Origin: Saccopteryx bilineata
Taxonomy: Eukaryota > Chordata > Mammalia > Chiroptera > Emballonuridae
DNA length: 64,000 nt
Direction of reading: 5' to 3'
NCBI RefSeq assembly: GCF_036850765.1
Contig: NC_089490.1
Location: 98,754,074 to 98,818,073, forward strand
Position 1 is the stretch's first letter. Each line of letters starts with the position of its first letter. The notes below the pieces were generated by a model. It worked only from the letters and a program-made list of their open reading frames with translations. It was not told the DNA's origin and made no database searches. The position numbers and the translations under genes are program-made. Positions 12,001 to 23,438 of the stretch are shown here, in pieces.

Positions 12001-13262
12001 ATTAAAAATACTTTTTATTTTCAGATAATTGTACATTTGCAAATATATTCACATGCAGCTATAAGAAATAGTACAGAGAGATCCCATATATCCTTCACCC
12101 AGTTTCTCCTAAGTTAACTAACTATATAACTATAGTCCAATAGTACAACCAGAAAATTGACATTGATACAATCCACTGACCTCTTCAGGCCACAGCAATT
12201 TTGCATGCACACATATGTGTGAGAATATTTAGTTTTATGCAATTTTAACACATTTGTAGACTGTGACTATCGCCATGGTCAAGATACAGAATAGTTCTAT
12301 CCCAAGGATCTTCCCCTCACCCCCATGCTACATTTTTATAGCTACAGACACCTCCCTTTCTTTCTGCTCTCTCAACCTCTGCCAACCACCTATTTGTTCT
12401 CAAACTCTTTAATTTTGTCATTTCAAGAATTTTATAAAATAAAGTAACTCATATTTATTTTTGAGCTGCAAGAGAAACACTTGCCAACAATATCCTAGGT
12501 GGAGACGCAGGACCAAATTGTGTAAGTGTATCAGGCCGGCTGGTCACTGCACTGCTTGAAAGTGAGCTTGGGCTCCTTAAAATCAATAAACTGGTGATTT
12601 TATGCCTTGAAAAAAAAAAGAATTTTATAAAAATGGAACCATACAGCATATGACTTTCTGAGATTGGCCTTTTCTTTCCACTCAATGTAATCACTTTGAG
12701 ATCCACTCAGGTTGTATGAATAACTAGTTCACTTACTACTACTTAGTAGTATTCTGTTTTGCATGCACACATATGTGTGGGCATATTTAGTTTTATGCAA
12801 TTTTAACAGATCTGTAGACTGTGACTATCCCCATGGTTAAGATATAAACAAATGGCTGCACCACCATTTGTTTAACCATTTACTCATTGAAGAACATTTG
12901 GATCATTTCCAATCTTGGCTATTAAAATAATGATGGTATGAACATTCATGTACAGGGTTGTTGTTTTTTTATGTGGGCATAAACCTTAATTTCTTAAGGA
13001 TAAAATGCCCAGTAGTGCAATTGCTAGGTAGTATGATAAGGGTGTGTTTAATTTTGTGAAAAATCCCATACTCTCTTCCAGATTGTCTGTACCTTTTTAC
13101 ATTCCCACAGCAGTGTATGAGTATTCTAGTTTCCCCTCATGCTTGCCAGCATTTAGTGTTATCACTATTTTGTATTTTAGTCATTAAAATTAGTGTTATT
13201 GAAATTTTGTGACTTTAATTTGCATTTCTCTAATGGCTACTGGTATTGAACATCAGGTAAAC
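12001..13262 (-). repeat. Old L1 3' end
   Basis: The complement of an old L1 3' UTR (CATATATCCTTCACCCAGTT type) runs from 12030, and the ORF2 end (TTTGCATTTCTCTAATGGCT) lies near 13217-13236. It contains a retrocopy insert and a duplicated 88-bp block. Confidence 0.6.
12441..12617 (+). pseudogene. 5'-truncated retrocopy of an unidentified transcript
   Basis: A 177-bp insert contains AATAAA (in AAAATCAATAAACTGG, about 12581-12596) followed about 15 bases later by a pure A run. The duplicated flanks AAGAATTTTATAAAA (12425-12439 and 12618-12632) show L1-type retroposition. The source transcript was not recognised and no protein is evident. Confidence 0.65.
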
Positions 13263-13959
13263 TAATACCAAGCAATAGTATAACAGCGTTATCAACAGTA
13301 AAAAAAATTGCTAAAACTATTTTGAAAAAATGAAGTCATGCTATATAAACAACTATGTAATGATAAAAATAGTTGGGCTACTTTGAGATCTTGATAGGAA
13401 TAATTTTAAACAAATATATATTATACTTAAAATATAAACTATTAGTAAATTTTGAAATATAATTTTTTTCAGAGCATATTAAGCATAAGTTTATGAAGTT
13501 ATTTCATTTATCATTGACTGATGTTTTATTTTCTTCTTCAGTCTAATGAATGTTAGGAAAAATTTTGTGTCATTGTCTTTTTTCTTAAGGAACCATACAA
13601 AGAAATTATTTTCTTGTTCAGTACTGAAGTTAGTTGATGAACAATTATAATTTATTTGTCAAATCTTAGTGGCCTTTTGGTTGTGGGCAAGAGAAGCTCT
13701 GTTCAGTTTGAGCTTAGGACACAGAACAGACATCAGAGAGACTTGGAGACACTATGTAGTTTACTTTGTCTCTGGTGTTTAATCTTATGCCTTCTCTATT
13801 GTCCTATTTCACATTTTCAGCATTAAAGAAACAATAAACAAGCCAGAAACATTTACACAGAGCAGTTAGGTGACTTCTTGATTATGTACAAATTGGAAGC
13901 ATTTCTCTTTATATATCTGAAGGTTTGTGTAATTTCAAAACTTCTTTGTCCCTGGACAG
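13263..13959. other. Intronic sequence, unassigned
   Basis: An acceptor-like TTCTTCTTCAG at 13531-13541 opens a frame in the right phase for exon 2, but it hits a stop with no donor in frame and looks non-coding. Confidence 0.45.
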
Positions 13960-14190
13960 AAATAAGAGAGCCGATGTTAGAAAAATAGCACTTCAATACC
14001 TGGCAGTTTACTTGAATCCTCTAATATTTAATTATGTTAAAAAGAAGAGGTTCCACCAGATATGTCTTGAAGAGATGCCCTGGAAGGCTCAGATGAACCT
14101 GTATCTGGCAGGTGCCCACTTCCACCTGCTTTTACTGAAGCTAGGAGAACGCACAAAGATACGATATGGCTCTTCACATGCAGTGGTCAG
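13960..14190 (+). CDS. CFAP54: CFAP54 exon 3 of window
   Basis: 231 nt between acceptor CCTGGACAG and donor GTAGAG. The first base completes Arg with the previous exon; the exon ends in phase 2. It encodes amphipathic helices rich in Leu and aromatic residues (ALQYLAVYLNPLIFNYV, then AGAHFHLLLLKLGERTKIRY), typical of helical-repeat scaffolds. The intron before it is 6.3 kb and filled mostly by antisense L1. Confidence 0.88.
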
Positions 14191-16378
14191 GTAGAGTATA
14201 TTATTAGTGAATAATACTTTTGAAGTCTCAAGAATATGGATTGTATTTGTATGTTCTGGGCTCCAATGTTGATAACTTAAAGTGGTTTACAGATGCGTCT
14301 GTCTGTCCTGGCCAGTGATATATTTCTTAGTTTCTTATCTTAAAATATTTCCTGAACAGGCCATATATCTAAGTGCTTATGAAGTACTAATTTGATTATA
14401 GTTTGACTGTATTTTTCAATATAGCTTTCAGTTGAAAGGGAAAAATATAATTCCAAGAAAAATTTAATATTGTTTGTACAATAATTATATATGTTAGTTG
14501 GCACTTAGAGACATTTTAAGCCTCAATAAATACATATTTATTAACCTCTATAAATATCATATTTTTCTCATACAATGTAAAGTTTCTGTTATTAATTCAA
14601 AAGACATTTATGAGCTTGTTGATTGTCTTTGGCTAAAGTGTTATGGAAGATAAAATAGAAGAGAAATACATAAGTGGCATACTATGTAAGCATTAAAAAG
14701 AAGATGTGGAGTCATTCAAAAACTCCTTGGTGAGCACCTTTTAGATGCAAGGTGCTGAGACAGGTCCAATGGGATATGCAAATTAGAATCTGAGAGGGTA
14801 GATCACAAATATTCATGAGTAATTGTAGATAGTGCTAGAAGGTAAAGTACTCATAAAGTCTTCCTTGTTCCTGGGAAGGAGGCTTCCCTCTGGCTGAGAC
14901 CAACAGGAAAGGTTTCATGGGGAAGGGCCACTAGGCCTCACTCTTGACAGACAGGCAAAACTTAGAAATGGGTAGATAGAAAAATAAGCATTCCAGGTAG
15001 ATGGAAACACATGAGTTAGAGCCCCAGTGGGAAAAATACAGGATGAGAACCCCAAATGATCTAACCAGATTCTAGGGTATAAGATAGATAGCAGTATAAA
15101 ATAATTAGCAAAGTAGGTCAGTACCAGGTCATGAAGAGTCTTAACTATCTATTAAGTCTGAACTTTATATACAGAGGATATTATTGAGAGTTTTTGAGCA
15201 GAGCTATAATAAATTTATCTGGCAGCAACATACTGAGTGGACTGGAGGAAGGAAGGATATGAATTAAGAGGACATTTATTTCAATAATCCAGTGATTAAA
15301 TATACAGGTTGAGGTTGACAGTGAACTTGATCCCAGATTCTGTTTCTCCAGAATTTTGTTTAAAATCAGACTGAACTTTTGCAAAAATGTCTCCAGATAG
15401 ATCCTTTTCCTATGTGAGATAGACCAGATTTGCATCTAAGAAGCAGTTAGAAAAAAAGATAAAAGGGATTAAGTATAAATTGCCAGTTATAAAAAATAGT
15501 CAGGGGCAGGTAAAGTATAGCATAAGGAATATAGTCAATAATATTGTAATCACTATGTATGGTGTCAGAAGAGGTGATCACTTCAGAAAGTATATAGATG
15601 TGAAATTACTGTGTTGTACACCTGAAATTAATATAATATGTATGTTACCTGTAATTGAAAAATAAATTTGAAATAACACAAAGCAACACAGTAAAAAAAA
15701 AAAGTAGGCCTCATAAAGGTCAAACATTTGCTTTCTTAGGGGAAAAATGCAGTTAGATTGCCTGCCCTACAGGAAAGGCTTTGACAAAGTGACCTGTTCA
15801 TGAGGTCATGGAGGGAAAACCATTCAGATCAGGTGGGCTTTCTTACTGCTCGCTGAACACCGAGAAGTCTTCTCTGAATTTCCAATTATACACGACGATT
15901 CATGGTTGATTACTTGGTAGCACAATAATTAGAGAATGATCAAATTGGTGTCAGGGTAACTTGTGGCTAAATTGAGTTTTATTAAAACCATTTATTTATA
16001 TTAATATATACTCAGTATGTATGTATAACTCATGTATGTATGTATGTATCTGTTGTGGAAGACTGTTTCTTGCTTCGACCTTAATTAAATTACTGTTTCA
16101 GAGCTCTTAGTGAGTATAGATCTTCCATTCCCATTCTCATGGGCCCTTTCGGCAAAATAGATATTGATGTTAAAATTCCTAAGAGAAAAGTAACCGCATA
16201 ATTTAAACATTCTATGGAAAATTGTTTGGCTTTGGTTAAATGCCCAAATGAATTATGATCCAAAATTTGAGAGCATTAACTTATAAATATTTAAAAAATT
16301 AAAATAGCTTGAATTTGACAGATTAAATTCAATTTTGCTTATATTGTTGTTTGATAAGATTTTTTTTCCTTCTTACAG
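14191..16378. other. Intron between exons 3 and 4
   Basis: Around 14710-15310 the text resembles an old mammalian interspersed repeat (GAGCACCTTTTAGATGCAAG, AAGCATTCCAGGTAGATGG); the family is uncertain. A possible cryptic exon at 16102-16189 is described in the findings. A TATG/TGTA-rich run lies at 16014-16050. Confidence 0.45.
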
Positions 16379-16521
16379 TTTCCAATCATGTGATCATGAT
16401 ATATTCTCACTATATAATTCAGGAACAGTATTACCAACAGGAAAATTGACACTAGAAAACTATAAAATGATGCTTGATTTCCTTCATACAGGTATAAAAA
16501 GAAAGGCCAATTTAGCACCAG
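16379..16521 (+). CDS. CFAP54: CFAP54 exon 4 of window
   Basis: The acceptor is preceded by a run of T (TTCCTTCTTACAG). The first T completes Ser with exon 3, 47 codons follow, and one base is left for exon 5. It encodes a segment with NSGTVLPTGKLTLENYKMML and FLHTGIKRKANLAP. Two GT donors leave the same phase: GTATAA after 16491 and GTAAAT after 16521. I chose the longer form; the shorter would drop ten codons. Confidence 0.85.
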
Positions 16522-17040
16522 GTAAATAAGTAAATATACTATCAAATTGCTTCTAGATTTTAATTTACTAATGCAACACACACACACTGGCAGACACAAA
16601 GAAATACACACACCATTTTTCAGTGACTCAGGAATTTAGTTGAGTTGTGACATTTTGCAGGAGACTTTTATTTGCTCTATTTTTATGGTAATATCATATA
16701 CATTTGGCCTTAGCTGTTTTATAGAACCGGTTTTGTACTTAGGGCAGTCTACTCTTACCTTATGATCTCCAGCTAGCACCTTCCACAAAAGCTTACTCTA
16801 GAAAGAATGCAATAATATTCTGATGGCAGGACCAACCAATGTTGTCTTCTGGTGAGGTAACAGGGGTGGAAAGGTGAAGAGGTACAGGTGAGCAAGGCTC
16901 TCTATCTGCATTGATGACACTATTCATAAGCAATCACCTACCTTGAATACCACTCACTTCACAAGTAAAAAATTATTTCTGATATTTTATGCTATTACAG
17001 ACCCTTCTATGTATATCTATATATATATTTTAGAAAACAT
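16522..17040. other. Intronic sequence, unassigned
   Basis: Nothing recognised except a short CA run at about 16576-16590. Confidence 0.4.
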
Positions 17041-17044
17041 ATAT

Positions 17045-17205
17045 TTTTGTGTGTGAGAGTAATAGAGACAGAGAGAGAGGAAAAGAGAGAGAGAGAGACA
17101 GGAGAGGGACAGACGGACCGACAGACATGAAGGGAGAGAGATGAGAAGCATCAATTCTTTGTTGCAGCACCTTAGTTGTTCATTGATTGCTTTCTCATTC
17201 CTATT
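17045..17205 (-). repeat. Partial SINE of the second type
   Basis: GAGACAGAGAGAGAGG, then GATGAGAAGCATCAATTCTT and CACCTTAGTTGTTCATTGAT match the SINE at 33180-33514. The head half is missing. Confidence 0.75.
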
Positions 17206-17769
17206 TAGATTTTTAAAGTGGTATTTTAAATGCAGGGTAACTTATTGCTGATCAGGACACTTCATATGCTGGCTAGCTACCCCAGGAGTGTTGATTTATG
17301 TTTGAGGTATTTGACATGCTTCTAATTTTTTCTGGGATTTAGATTAAGTTTAACTGGTGCCCGCATGTCATATTATGAATATCAAAGTATTTGTAAGTAA
17401 ATTTCCTAGACATAGAAAGAGTCTGAGTTTTGTATGTAGATTATAATACATAGCTTCTTGAGTTTTTTAAAACTAGCTCCCTATCTAAGACCTTCCATGA
17501 GGTCGGCAATAGAATGTTCTGCTATTGACTCACTACTTAATGCAGAGTTCTAAGAGAACGTTTGTGGCAGGAGAAATCCTCCATGTTTTAATGCCACAAA
17601 AACAGGAGGTTGAGTGGTTAGGGTTGCTGCACTGCCTAACTCTACGAAATGGTATTCTCCTTCTAGTGTATGTGCCCTGGGAATGGCCTGTTTGGGGGAA
17701 AATTAAGGAACAGTGTGATCCAATCATTGTTCCCTCAAAAAAAAAACCAACCCAAAAAACAAAAACACA
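17206..17769. other. Intronic sequence, unassigned
   Basis: Contains open frames on both strands (17525-17859) that have no splice context and no recognised similarity; I take them as chance. Confidence 0.4.
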
Positions 17770-18010
17770 TGACATTCCTGCTTTTGCATTGTTCCTTTGG
17801 CCATCACCCTTGCCTGGAATATTCTCTGTAGTTTTCCCGCATAGCTGAAACGTGCCCATCCTTTAAGACCTAATCTAAGTGCTTCCTTCTCTAGAAACAT
17901 TTCCTGGTTCATTGTGTTCATGATAATCCTGTCCTTTCTCCAAAATGATATAGCAATTATTATCTGAATTACTCATTTGATGCTTATCACTTACTGTGTT
18001 TTCTGGAACT
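17770..18010 (+). repeat. L2 relic
   Basis: TTGCCTGGAATATTCTCTGT and CATCCTTTAAGACCTAATCT are typical of decayed L2 3' regions. Confidence 0.5.
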
Positions 18011-18053
18011 TAACTCTCTATTTTCAATAACATACTTTATTTTTGTACTGCAG

Positions 18054-18235
18054 ATACTAAAGAGTTTTTGGCATTTATTAATTCTGAAATGAGTGATGAA
18101 AATGTCCTTAAGACACAAACAGTTTATGAAACAGAGTTTCAATCAGGTCTCAGTGCTAAAGATAAGGATCGAATATCAAATATGAGTCTATTGGATCATT
18201 TTATGAAAATCTTCTTGTATTGCCGAAGAGCAATG
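18054..18235 (+). CDS. CFAP54: CFAP54 exon 5 of window
   Basis: 182 nt between acceptor TTGTACTGCAG and donor GTAAGG. The first two bases complete Asp; the exon ends in phase 0 after Met. It encodes TKEFLAFINSEMSDEN, a charged linker, and a helix with LLDHFMKIFLYCRRAM. Every junction residue fits its neighbours. Confidence 0.88.
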
Positions 18236-18930
18236 GTAAGGTGTTGTTTGTATTTGCTAACATAGTAGACTGGACATGTAAGATATATTTTATTTATTTG
18301 CTTACTATCTATAAATTCAGTTTTAATTTTGAGACTAAATTTGCTGTATTTTGTGTGAGTAATTTTTGAGGTTTGCTTGCCATGGTAATGAGGCCTTACC
18401 CATTGTGAAGTTGTCAGGGAGAGTAATGAGTTCCTTTTAGTCACAAGTCATCTGTGGCATTTGTCCCTATCTATAGAGTCTTCATGAATATCCACACAGT
18501 CCTCTGCTACTTTCTTGCCACACTTGAGACAAGGACTTCTCTGGTGACACCAGGGGTTATTGTCTCATATCTTGATACTTCCCAGGGTCCAGTAGACCCC
18601 TTTCTTTCCAATAGCATAGGGAAAGAGCTTTCTAGACCACAGGAAAGATCTGCCTCATCCCCCTGACTTGCTTCTATAGGCCACTTGTGTTTTCTCTCAA
18701 ATGTTTTTCTTTTTTCTTTCTTAAATATTATGTAATAGTTTAGTAATCTCAAAATTGGAATCATCAGTTACAAAGAAATTAGTTTCCTTTTTATCTTAAT
18801 TAGAAAGGGGATACTTCAATCCTCTCAAGAGTTGGGAGGAAATCCACCCTTTCTAGACAAGAAAGAAACACACTTAAGTTCTCATATTCTCTGTCAAGTG
18901 GAGAGAATGGCTTTTTAAAAATATAAAGTA
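18236..18930. other. Intronic sequence, unassigned
   Basis: No exon or clear repeat was recognised. Confidence 0.4.
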
Positions 18931-19300
18931 GGCCTTGTCTGTTGGCTCAGTGGTAGATTGTCGGCTGAGCTTATGGAAGTCCCAGGTTTGATTCTTGCTC
19001 AGGGCACACAGGAGAAATGACTATCTACTTCTCTACCTCTCACCCTCCCTCTTTTCTCTCTCTTTTCACCTCCTGCAGCCATAGCTTGAATGGTTTGAGC
19101 AAGTTGCCCCCAGGTATTGAGGATAACTTCATAGCTTTGCCTCAGGTGCTAAAATAGCTCAGTTGCTGAGCAACAGAACAGCAGCCCCAGATGAGCATCA
19201 CCTTTAGGGAGCTAGCCGGTGAATCCTGGCTGAAGCGCATGTGGGAGTCTATCTCTCTGCCTCCCCGCCTTTCACTTAATAAAAAAATATAAAATAAACC
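18931..19300 (+). repeat. tRNA-derived SINE, first type, diverged
   Basis: Head GGCCTTGTCTGTTGGCTCAG, C/T-rich middle, GAGTCTATCTCTCTGCCTCC end and A-rich tail. It is more diverged than 37303-37712; the flanking duplication is unclear. Confidence 0.78.
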
Positions 19301-19319
19301 CACATCATCCCCTTGATCA

Positions 19320-19820
19320 TGACATTGCATCCTACTCCCCTTCCACCAGCTTCAGTGCCTATGAAGGTCTGAGTCGTGTTCACCTCTCAGAACTCTGCTT
19401 GTCTTGCTTTTGTTCAGTCCACTCTCCCCTCTGTGGTCTTGAAATCACTGAGCCTGTTTGCTTCTCAGCCCTCAGGTTCACCCTCCATCCTTTGCACTTG
19501 CTGTTTCTTCAGCCTCAAATCCTCTCCTCAACCCAACACCCCCATCGCCACCTCCACATGACTTGTTCAACTCAACCTTCAGTAAGTCACCTCCTCAGAG
19601 AGGACTTCTTTCCTGACCACCCTGTCTAAAATGATGTGCTCTCTCTCCCTTGTCAGGCTCTGACCCATTTCTGCTTTATTTTTCTTTACAGCACTTATTA
19701 TTCATGAAGTTACATTTTTATTTGTCTACTTATCTGGTGTTGGTCTCCCCTGGAAAATTGGGGCAGCATGAGAGCAGACCTGGGTTTTTGTGCTCACTGC
19801 CATATTCTCAGCACCTAGAA
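19320..19820 (+). repeat. L2 3' region
   Basis: L2-like order of motifs: TCACCTCCTCAGAGAGGACT, then TTTACAGCACTTATTATTCA and GTGCTCACTGCCATATTCTC, AGCACCTAGAACAATG. Confidence 0.6.
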
Positions 19821-19829
19821 CAATGGGAG

Positions 19830-20070
19830 TATTGGAGTCAGACCACTGATGAAAACCAGTGGTGCAAAACCTAGTGCACCACTTAGTAGCTGCATGATCT
19901 TGGACAAGTTAGCTTCATGACCCCCTTTCCTTATCTGTAAATGGAGGGGAATACTAGTGCACATACTTACTGCATAGGAGCTGTTGTAAAAAGGAAGTAA
20001 GATGGTGCCTAAAAGGTCTTATCACAGTATCTAGCACGTATAAGTGGCACATAACAAATGGTGTTAGTTA
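19830..20070 (+). repeat. MIR SINE relic
   Basis: TGATCTTGGACAAGTTAGCT, then TCCTTATCTGTAAATGGAGG and CACAGTATCTAGCAC follow the MIR core in order. Confidence 0.65.
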
Positions 20071-20161
20071 TTTATATATAATATTTGCAGAAAGATGAAG
20101 TCGTTCAGAGATATGTAACTTTTGGAACTTTGAGGTCTTTCAAATGTTGTGTTTGTCTTAG

Positions 20162-20389
20162 GTTCTTGCTCATCGTGGTGGCTTTTGGACTCTGCTTCAG
20201 AACTGCTGTCGGGCTTTTTGGAACTTTACTCAGGAGCTACAAATACTTCTTATGCAAGCAGTGGATATGTATAAGACGTTTCCTATTAGTCAAGATGGTT
20301 TCATTTGTACCTCTGTTTTACCATTCTGTTTGGGATCAGAATTACTTATTGACATGTTAATAGAACTACAAAAAACCAATTCTATTGAG
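20162..20389 (+). CDS. CFAP54: CFAP54 exon 6 of window
   Basis: The acceptor TTTGTCTTAG and donor GTAAGA enclose exactly 76 codons in phase 0. It encodes a strongly helical, Trp-, Cys- and Leu-rich stretch (LAHRGGFWTLLQNCCRAFWN, then FCLGSELLIDMLIEL), one of the clearest matches to CFAP54 in the window. An old L2/MIR pair lies in the intron just upstream. Confidence 0.9.
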
Positions 20390-21354
20390 GTAAGAGTGTT
20401 TGGGTCATTATTTTTATTATATTCAATTATCACATATTTTGGCACCATACAGCTTGGGGTAAAGAGAAATTAATACTTTTCTTGAGTTCTTAGTTGGTTG
20501 GTCTATATTTATTTTTCTTCTCATTATTATTTGGTTCACTATATCAACTTGCATTGATTTTGATTACCAATGTCTTAGCATGAAAATTTAATTTCTAAAA
20601 GGGAACAGACAGTAACATTTACTAAGCTTCAGTTTCTACATAAACTAACTTTAATGCAATAGCAATCTTTTGACAGAGAAACAGACTCCAAGAGAGACCA
20701 TAAAGCTTGTTTTTTTTTTTTTATCTCTATTCCACTGCTTTATCTATTCCTGTTCTGTTACTTCTGATCTGGTAGAATTTAGCATTTAAAAATTTTTACA
20801 TTGTGGTTTAAAGCAAGAAAATAAAATTGAAAAAATATAAACATGGCATACCCTAAACACAATGAAAAGTAGTTAACACATAAACACATTGAGTCATGAG
20901 GTAATTTCCAGATGTAAAATATATGGCAACAATAGCACAAATGACTGGGAAGGTAAATAAAATTAAACCATCATAAATTTTTACACTTTATATAGCTATA
21001 AAGTGGTACAATATTAACTTTAAGTGGAATGTAATAAGTTAAGGATGCATTTAATAATCTCTAATCACTAGAGTAACTACTAAAAAACAAATATAGCTAA
21101 AAAGCCTATGTAGTAAAATGGAAAACTAAATAATAATCAATTAAATAAAGAAAGAAAAAAAAGGAACAGTAACAAAAAACGTATGGGACAAATAGAAAAC
21201 AAAATATAATAAATCTAGCCAAATTATATCAATAACTATGTTAATTATAAGTGGATAGAATATCCCATTTAAAAGTCAGAGATTATATGGCTGAATTAAA
21301 AAGAAGAATACCTATACTTGTCCTCAAGAGAAGCATTCTTAATAGAGAGAAACA
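20390..21354. other. AT-rich intron
   Basis: Very A-rich + strand around 20820-21340, in places similar to L1 adenosine-rich coding strand, but too decayed to assign. Confidence 0.35.
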
Positions 21355-21540
21355 GGCCTGACCTGTGGTGGCGCAGTGGACAAAGCGTCGACCTGGAAAT
21401 GCTGAGGTCGCTGGTTCGAAACCCTGGGCTTGCCTGGTCAAGGCACATATGAGAGTTGATGCTTCCAGCTCCTCCCCCCTTCTCTCTCTCTCTGTCTCTC
21501 CTCTCTCTGTCTCTCCCTCTCCTCTGTAAAAAAAAAAATA
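21355..21540 (+). repeat. tRNA-derived SINE, third type, short
   Basis: Head GCCTGACCTGTGGTGGCGCA, B-box-like GGTTCGAAAC, then TGATGCTTCCAGCTCC, a CT-rich run and an A tail. The flanks ATAGAGAGAAACAG and ATAGAAACAG are similar. It is about half the length of the other two SINE types. Confidence 0.8.
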
Positions 21541-21817
21541 GAAACAGATGAAAAATAAAACAGTAAAAAGAGATATATTATAAAATCAGTAAGCATAAAA
21601 AAGCTGGTTATAAAAAGAGGCTATATTAATATTAGGTAAAATAGTCTTCAAATAAATAAGAATTAGGAGAGATACAAAGGGACACTTCATTATGACAAGT
21701 GGCTCCATTAACCAGGAAAACATGCTATTCAAAAATGTATATGCACCTAATAACAGAGATTCAAACTATACTCTGGACACCCGAAATTTGGACTGTAACA
21801 CATAAACAGTAATTCTT

Positions 21818-22217
21818 TTTTTTTTTTTTTTTTTGTATTTTTCTGAAGCTGGAAACGGGGAGAGACAGTCAGACTCCCGCATGTGCCCCACCGGGATCCA
21901 CCTGGCACGCCCACCAGGGGCTACACTCTGCCCACCAGGGGGCGATGCTCTGCCCCTCCAGGGCGTCACTCTGTTGCGACCAGAGCCACTCTAGTGCCTG
22001 CTGGGGCAGAGGCCAAGGAGCCATCCCCAGTGCCCGGGACATCTTTGCTCCAATGGAGCCTCGGCTGCGGGAGGGGAAGAGAGAGACAGAGAGGAAAGAG
22101 AGGGGGAGGGGTGGAGAAGCAGATGGGCGCTTCTCCTGTGTGCCCTGGATGGGAATCGAACCTGGGACTTCTGCATGCCAGGCCGATGCTCTACCACTGA
22201 GCCAACCGGCCAGGGCT
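21818..22217 (-). repeat. tRNA-derived SINE, first type, full length
   Basis: Poly-T, then the complete antisense body, ending GCCAACCGGCCAGGGC. AACAGTAATTCTT occurs at 21805-21817 and 22218-22230 as an exact target-site duplication, so the copy is fairly young. Confidence 0.9.
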
Positions 22218-22499
22218 AACAGTAATTCTTTAGGCAAAAAGTTTTCCTTCTCCATAGACTTGACCTTTGCATCAGGGATTGGACATATTATTCTACAAAC
22301 TGATTAATGTAACCAATGTATGGGGGAAACTTAATTATTTGTATATAATAGAACCAGTTTTTCCTCAAAATTTTGCCTTATTGGTTAAATAGCTTGACTT
22401 AAATAGATAGTGACTATGTTCAAGAAGTGACCTCTGTCTGTGCTAATATAATGATTTATATGGCTACTTAAAATTAAACTTAAATTAATTAAAATGAAA

Positions 22500-22870
22500 T
22501 ACAGGCAGTCCCAGGTTAGTAATGAGGTAAGTTCTGTAGCTTTGTTTTTAAACTGAATTGGTATGTAAGTTGGAACAGGTGCATTTACCTATTGAATACA
22601 ACTTAGATGTTTGTCTTAACATAGTATTTATTTTACCTTTCTGTGCCTATAAATACTTAAACATTTTCAAATCTACAGAACCTATCTCGTTTGTAACCTG
22701 GGGGCCGCCTCTACAATGGAAATTGCATTGCACTGGTCAGCCTTCCGTAGGTCAGTATCCACACGTGCTGAGTGGCACAGGCCGAGCAGCACAGATGTAG
22801 CACGTTTCCATTACCACAGGAGTTATATGGGATAGTATCATGAAGCTTTCAGTTATGGAATAAAAATATT
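22500..22870. repeat. Probable TcMar-Tigger-type DNA transposon relic
   Basis: CAGGCAGTCCCAGGTTAGTA, TAAGTTGGAACAGGTGCATT and ACCTATTGAATACAACTTAG resemble a Tigger-family internal deletion derivative. The right end is not resolved. Confidence 0.45.
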
Positions 22871-22981
22871 ACATTTTTTTGTTTAGTCTTTTTTATATTT
22901 TTCTAGATCACATTCACTTTTCAGAACAAAATGTGTAGAAAAATCTGAATTTACACATTTTTTAAAATGTGCTACTTGCAG

Positions 22982-23205
22982 ATTATAGAAGAAAAAGGAG
23001 AGTTCAGTGTTCCAAGTTGCTATGGAAATATTAAAAATGATAATGGCGGTTCTAGCCTTACTTTTGAGCATCCTTTGGACGATGTAAATGTGGTTGATTT
23101 GAAATGGATCCATGACTTTGTATTAAAATCTCTGGAACTTTTATATCAAGTAGAAAAATGGGAAGCACTAGTATCACTTGCCATTCAGTTCAATATAATT
23201 TCACA
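22982..23205 (+). CDS. CFAP54: CFAP54 exon 7 of window
   Basis: The acceptor GCTACTTGCAG starts 74 codons plus two bases, with donor GTAAGT. It encodes an acidic and Gly/Asn-rich loop, then helices (DLKWIHDFVLKSLELLYQVE and WEALVSLAIQFNIIS). It ends CA, and the next exon gives T to make His. Confidence 0.9.
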
Positions 23206-23302
23206 GTAAGTACTGGTATAACAGCAATTCAGTGACAGACTTCATTGAAGAACAATGTGTTTTCAGTAACGTTTGCTTTTGAACATATTTTTCCCTATCT
23301 AG

Positions 23303-23438
23303 TGAGAGATATGCAGAGCAAGTGACACCACTGCTGGTGTATGCACAGCGACAGCTTCTCCTAAGAATATCCAAGTTCGAGGGCCCAGACATAACTGAAC
23401 AAGCGTGTGCAAGATATGAGGCTGAATATAAAGAGAAG
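23303..23438 (+). CDS. CFAP54: CFAP54 exon 8 of window
   Basis: This exon lies only 97 nt after exon 7, with acceptor TTCCCTATCTAG and donor GTAAGT. It encodes one base of His plus 45 codons (RYAEQVTPLLVYAQRQLLLR, ACARYEAEYKEK) in helical, charged sequence. It ends in phase 0. Confidence 0.9.

Noticed and set aside
13542..13660. Possible exon after TTCTTCTTCAG
   Set aside because: The phase fits exon 2, but the frame reaches a stop with no suitable donor and exon 3 already joins exon 2 cleanly.
17525..17859. Open frames of about 107 codons on both strands
   Set aside because: Neither strand has recognised similarity or splice borders, and coding on both strands at once is unlikely.
18931..22217. 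SINE heads as tRNA genes
   Set aside because: They carry tRNA-like A and B boxes but continue into SINE bodies and A tails and do not fold as complete tRNAs.
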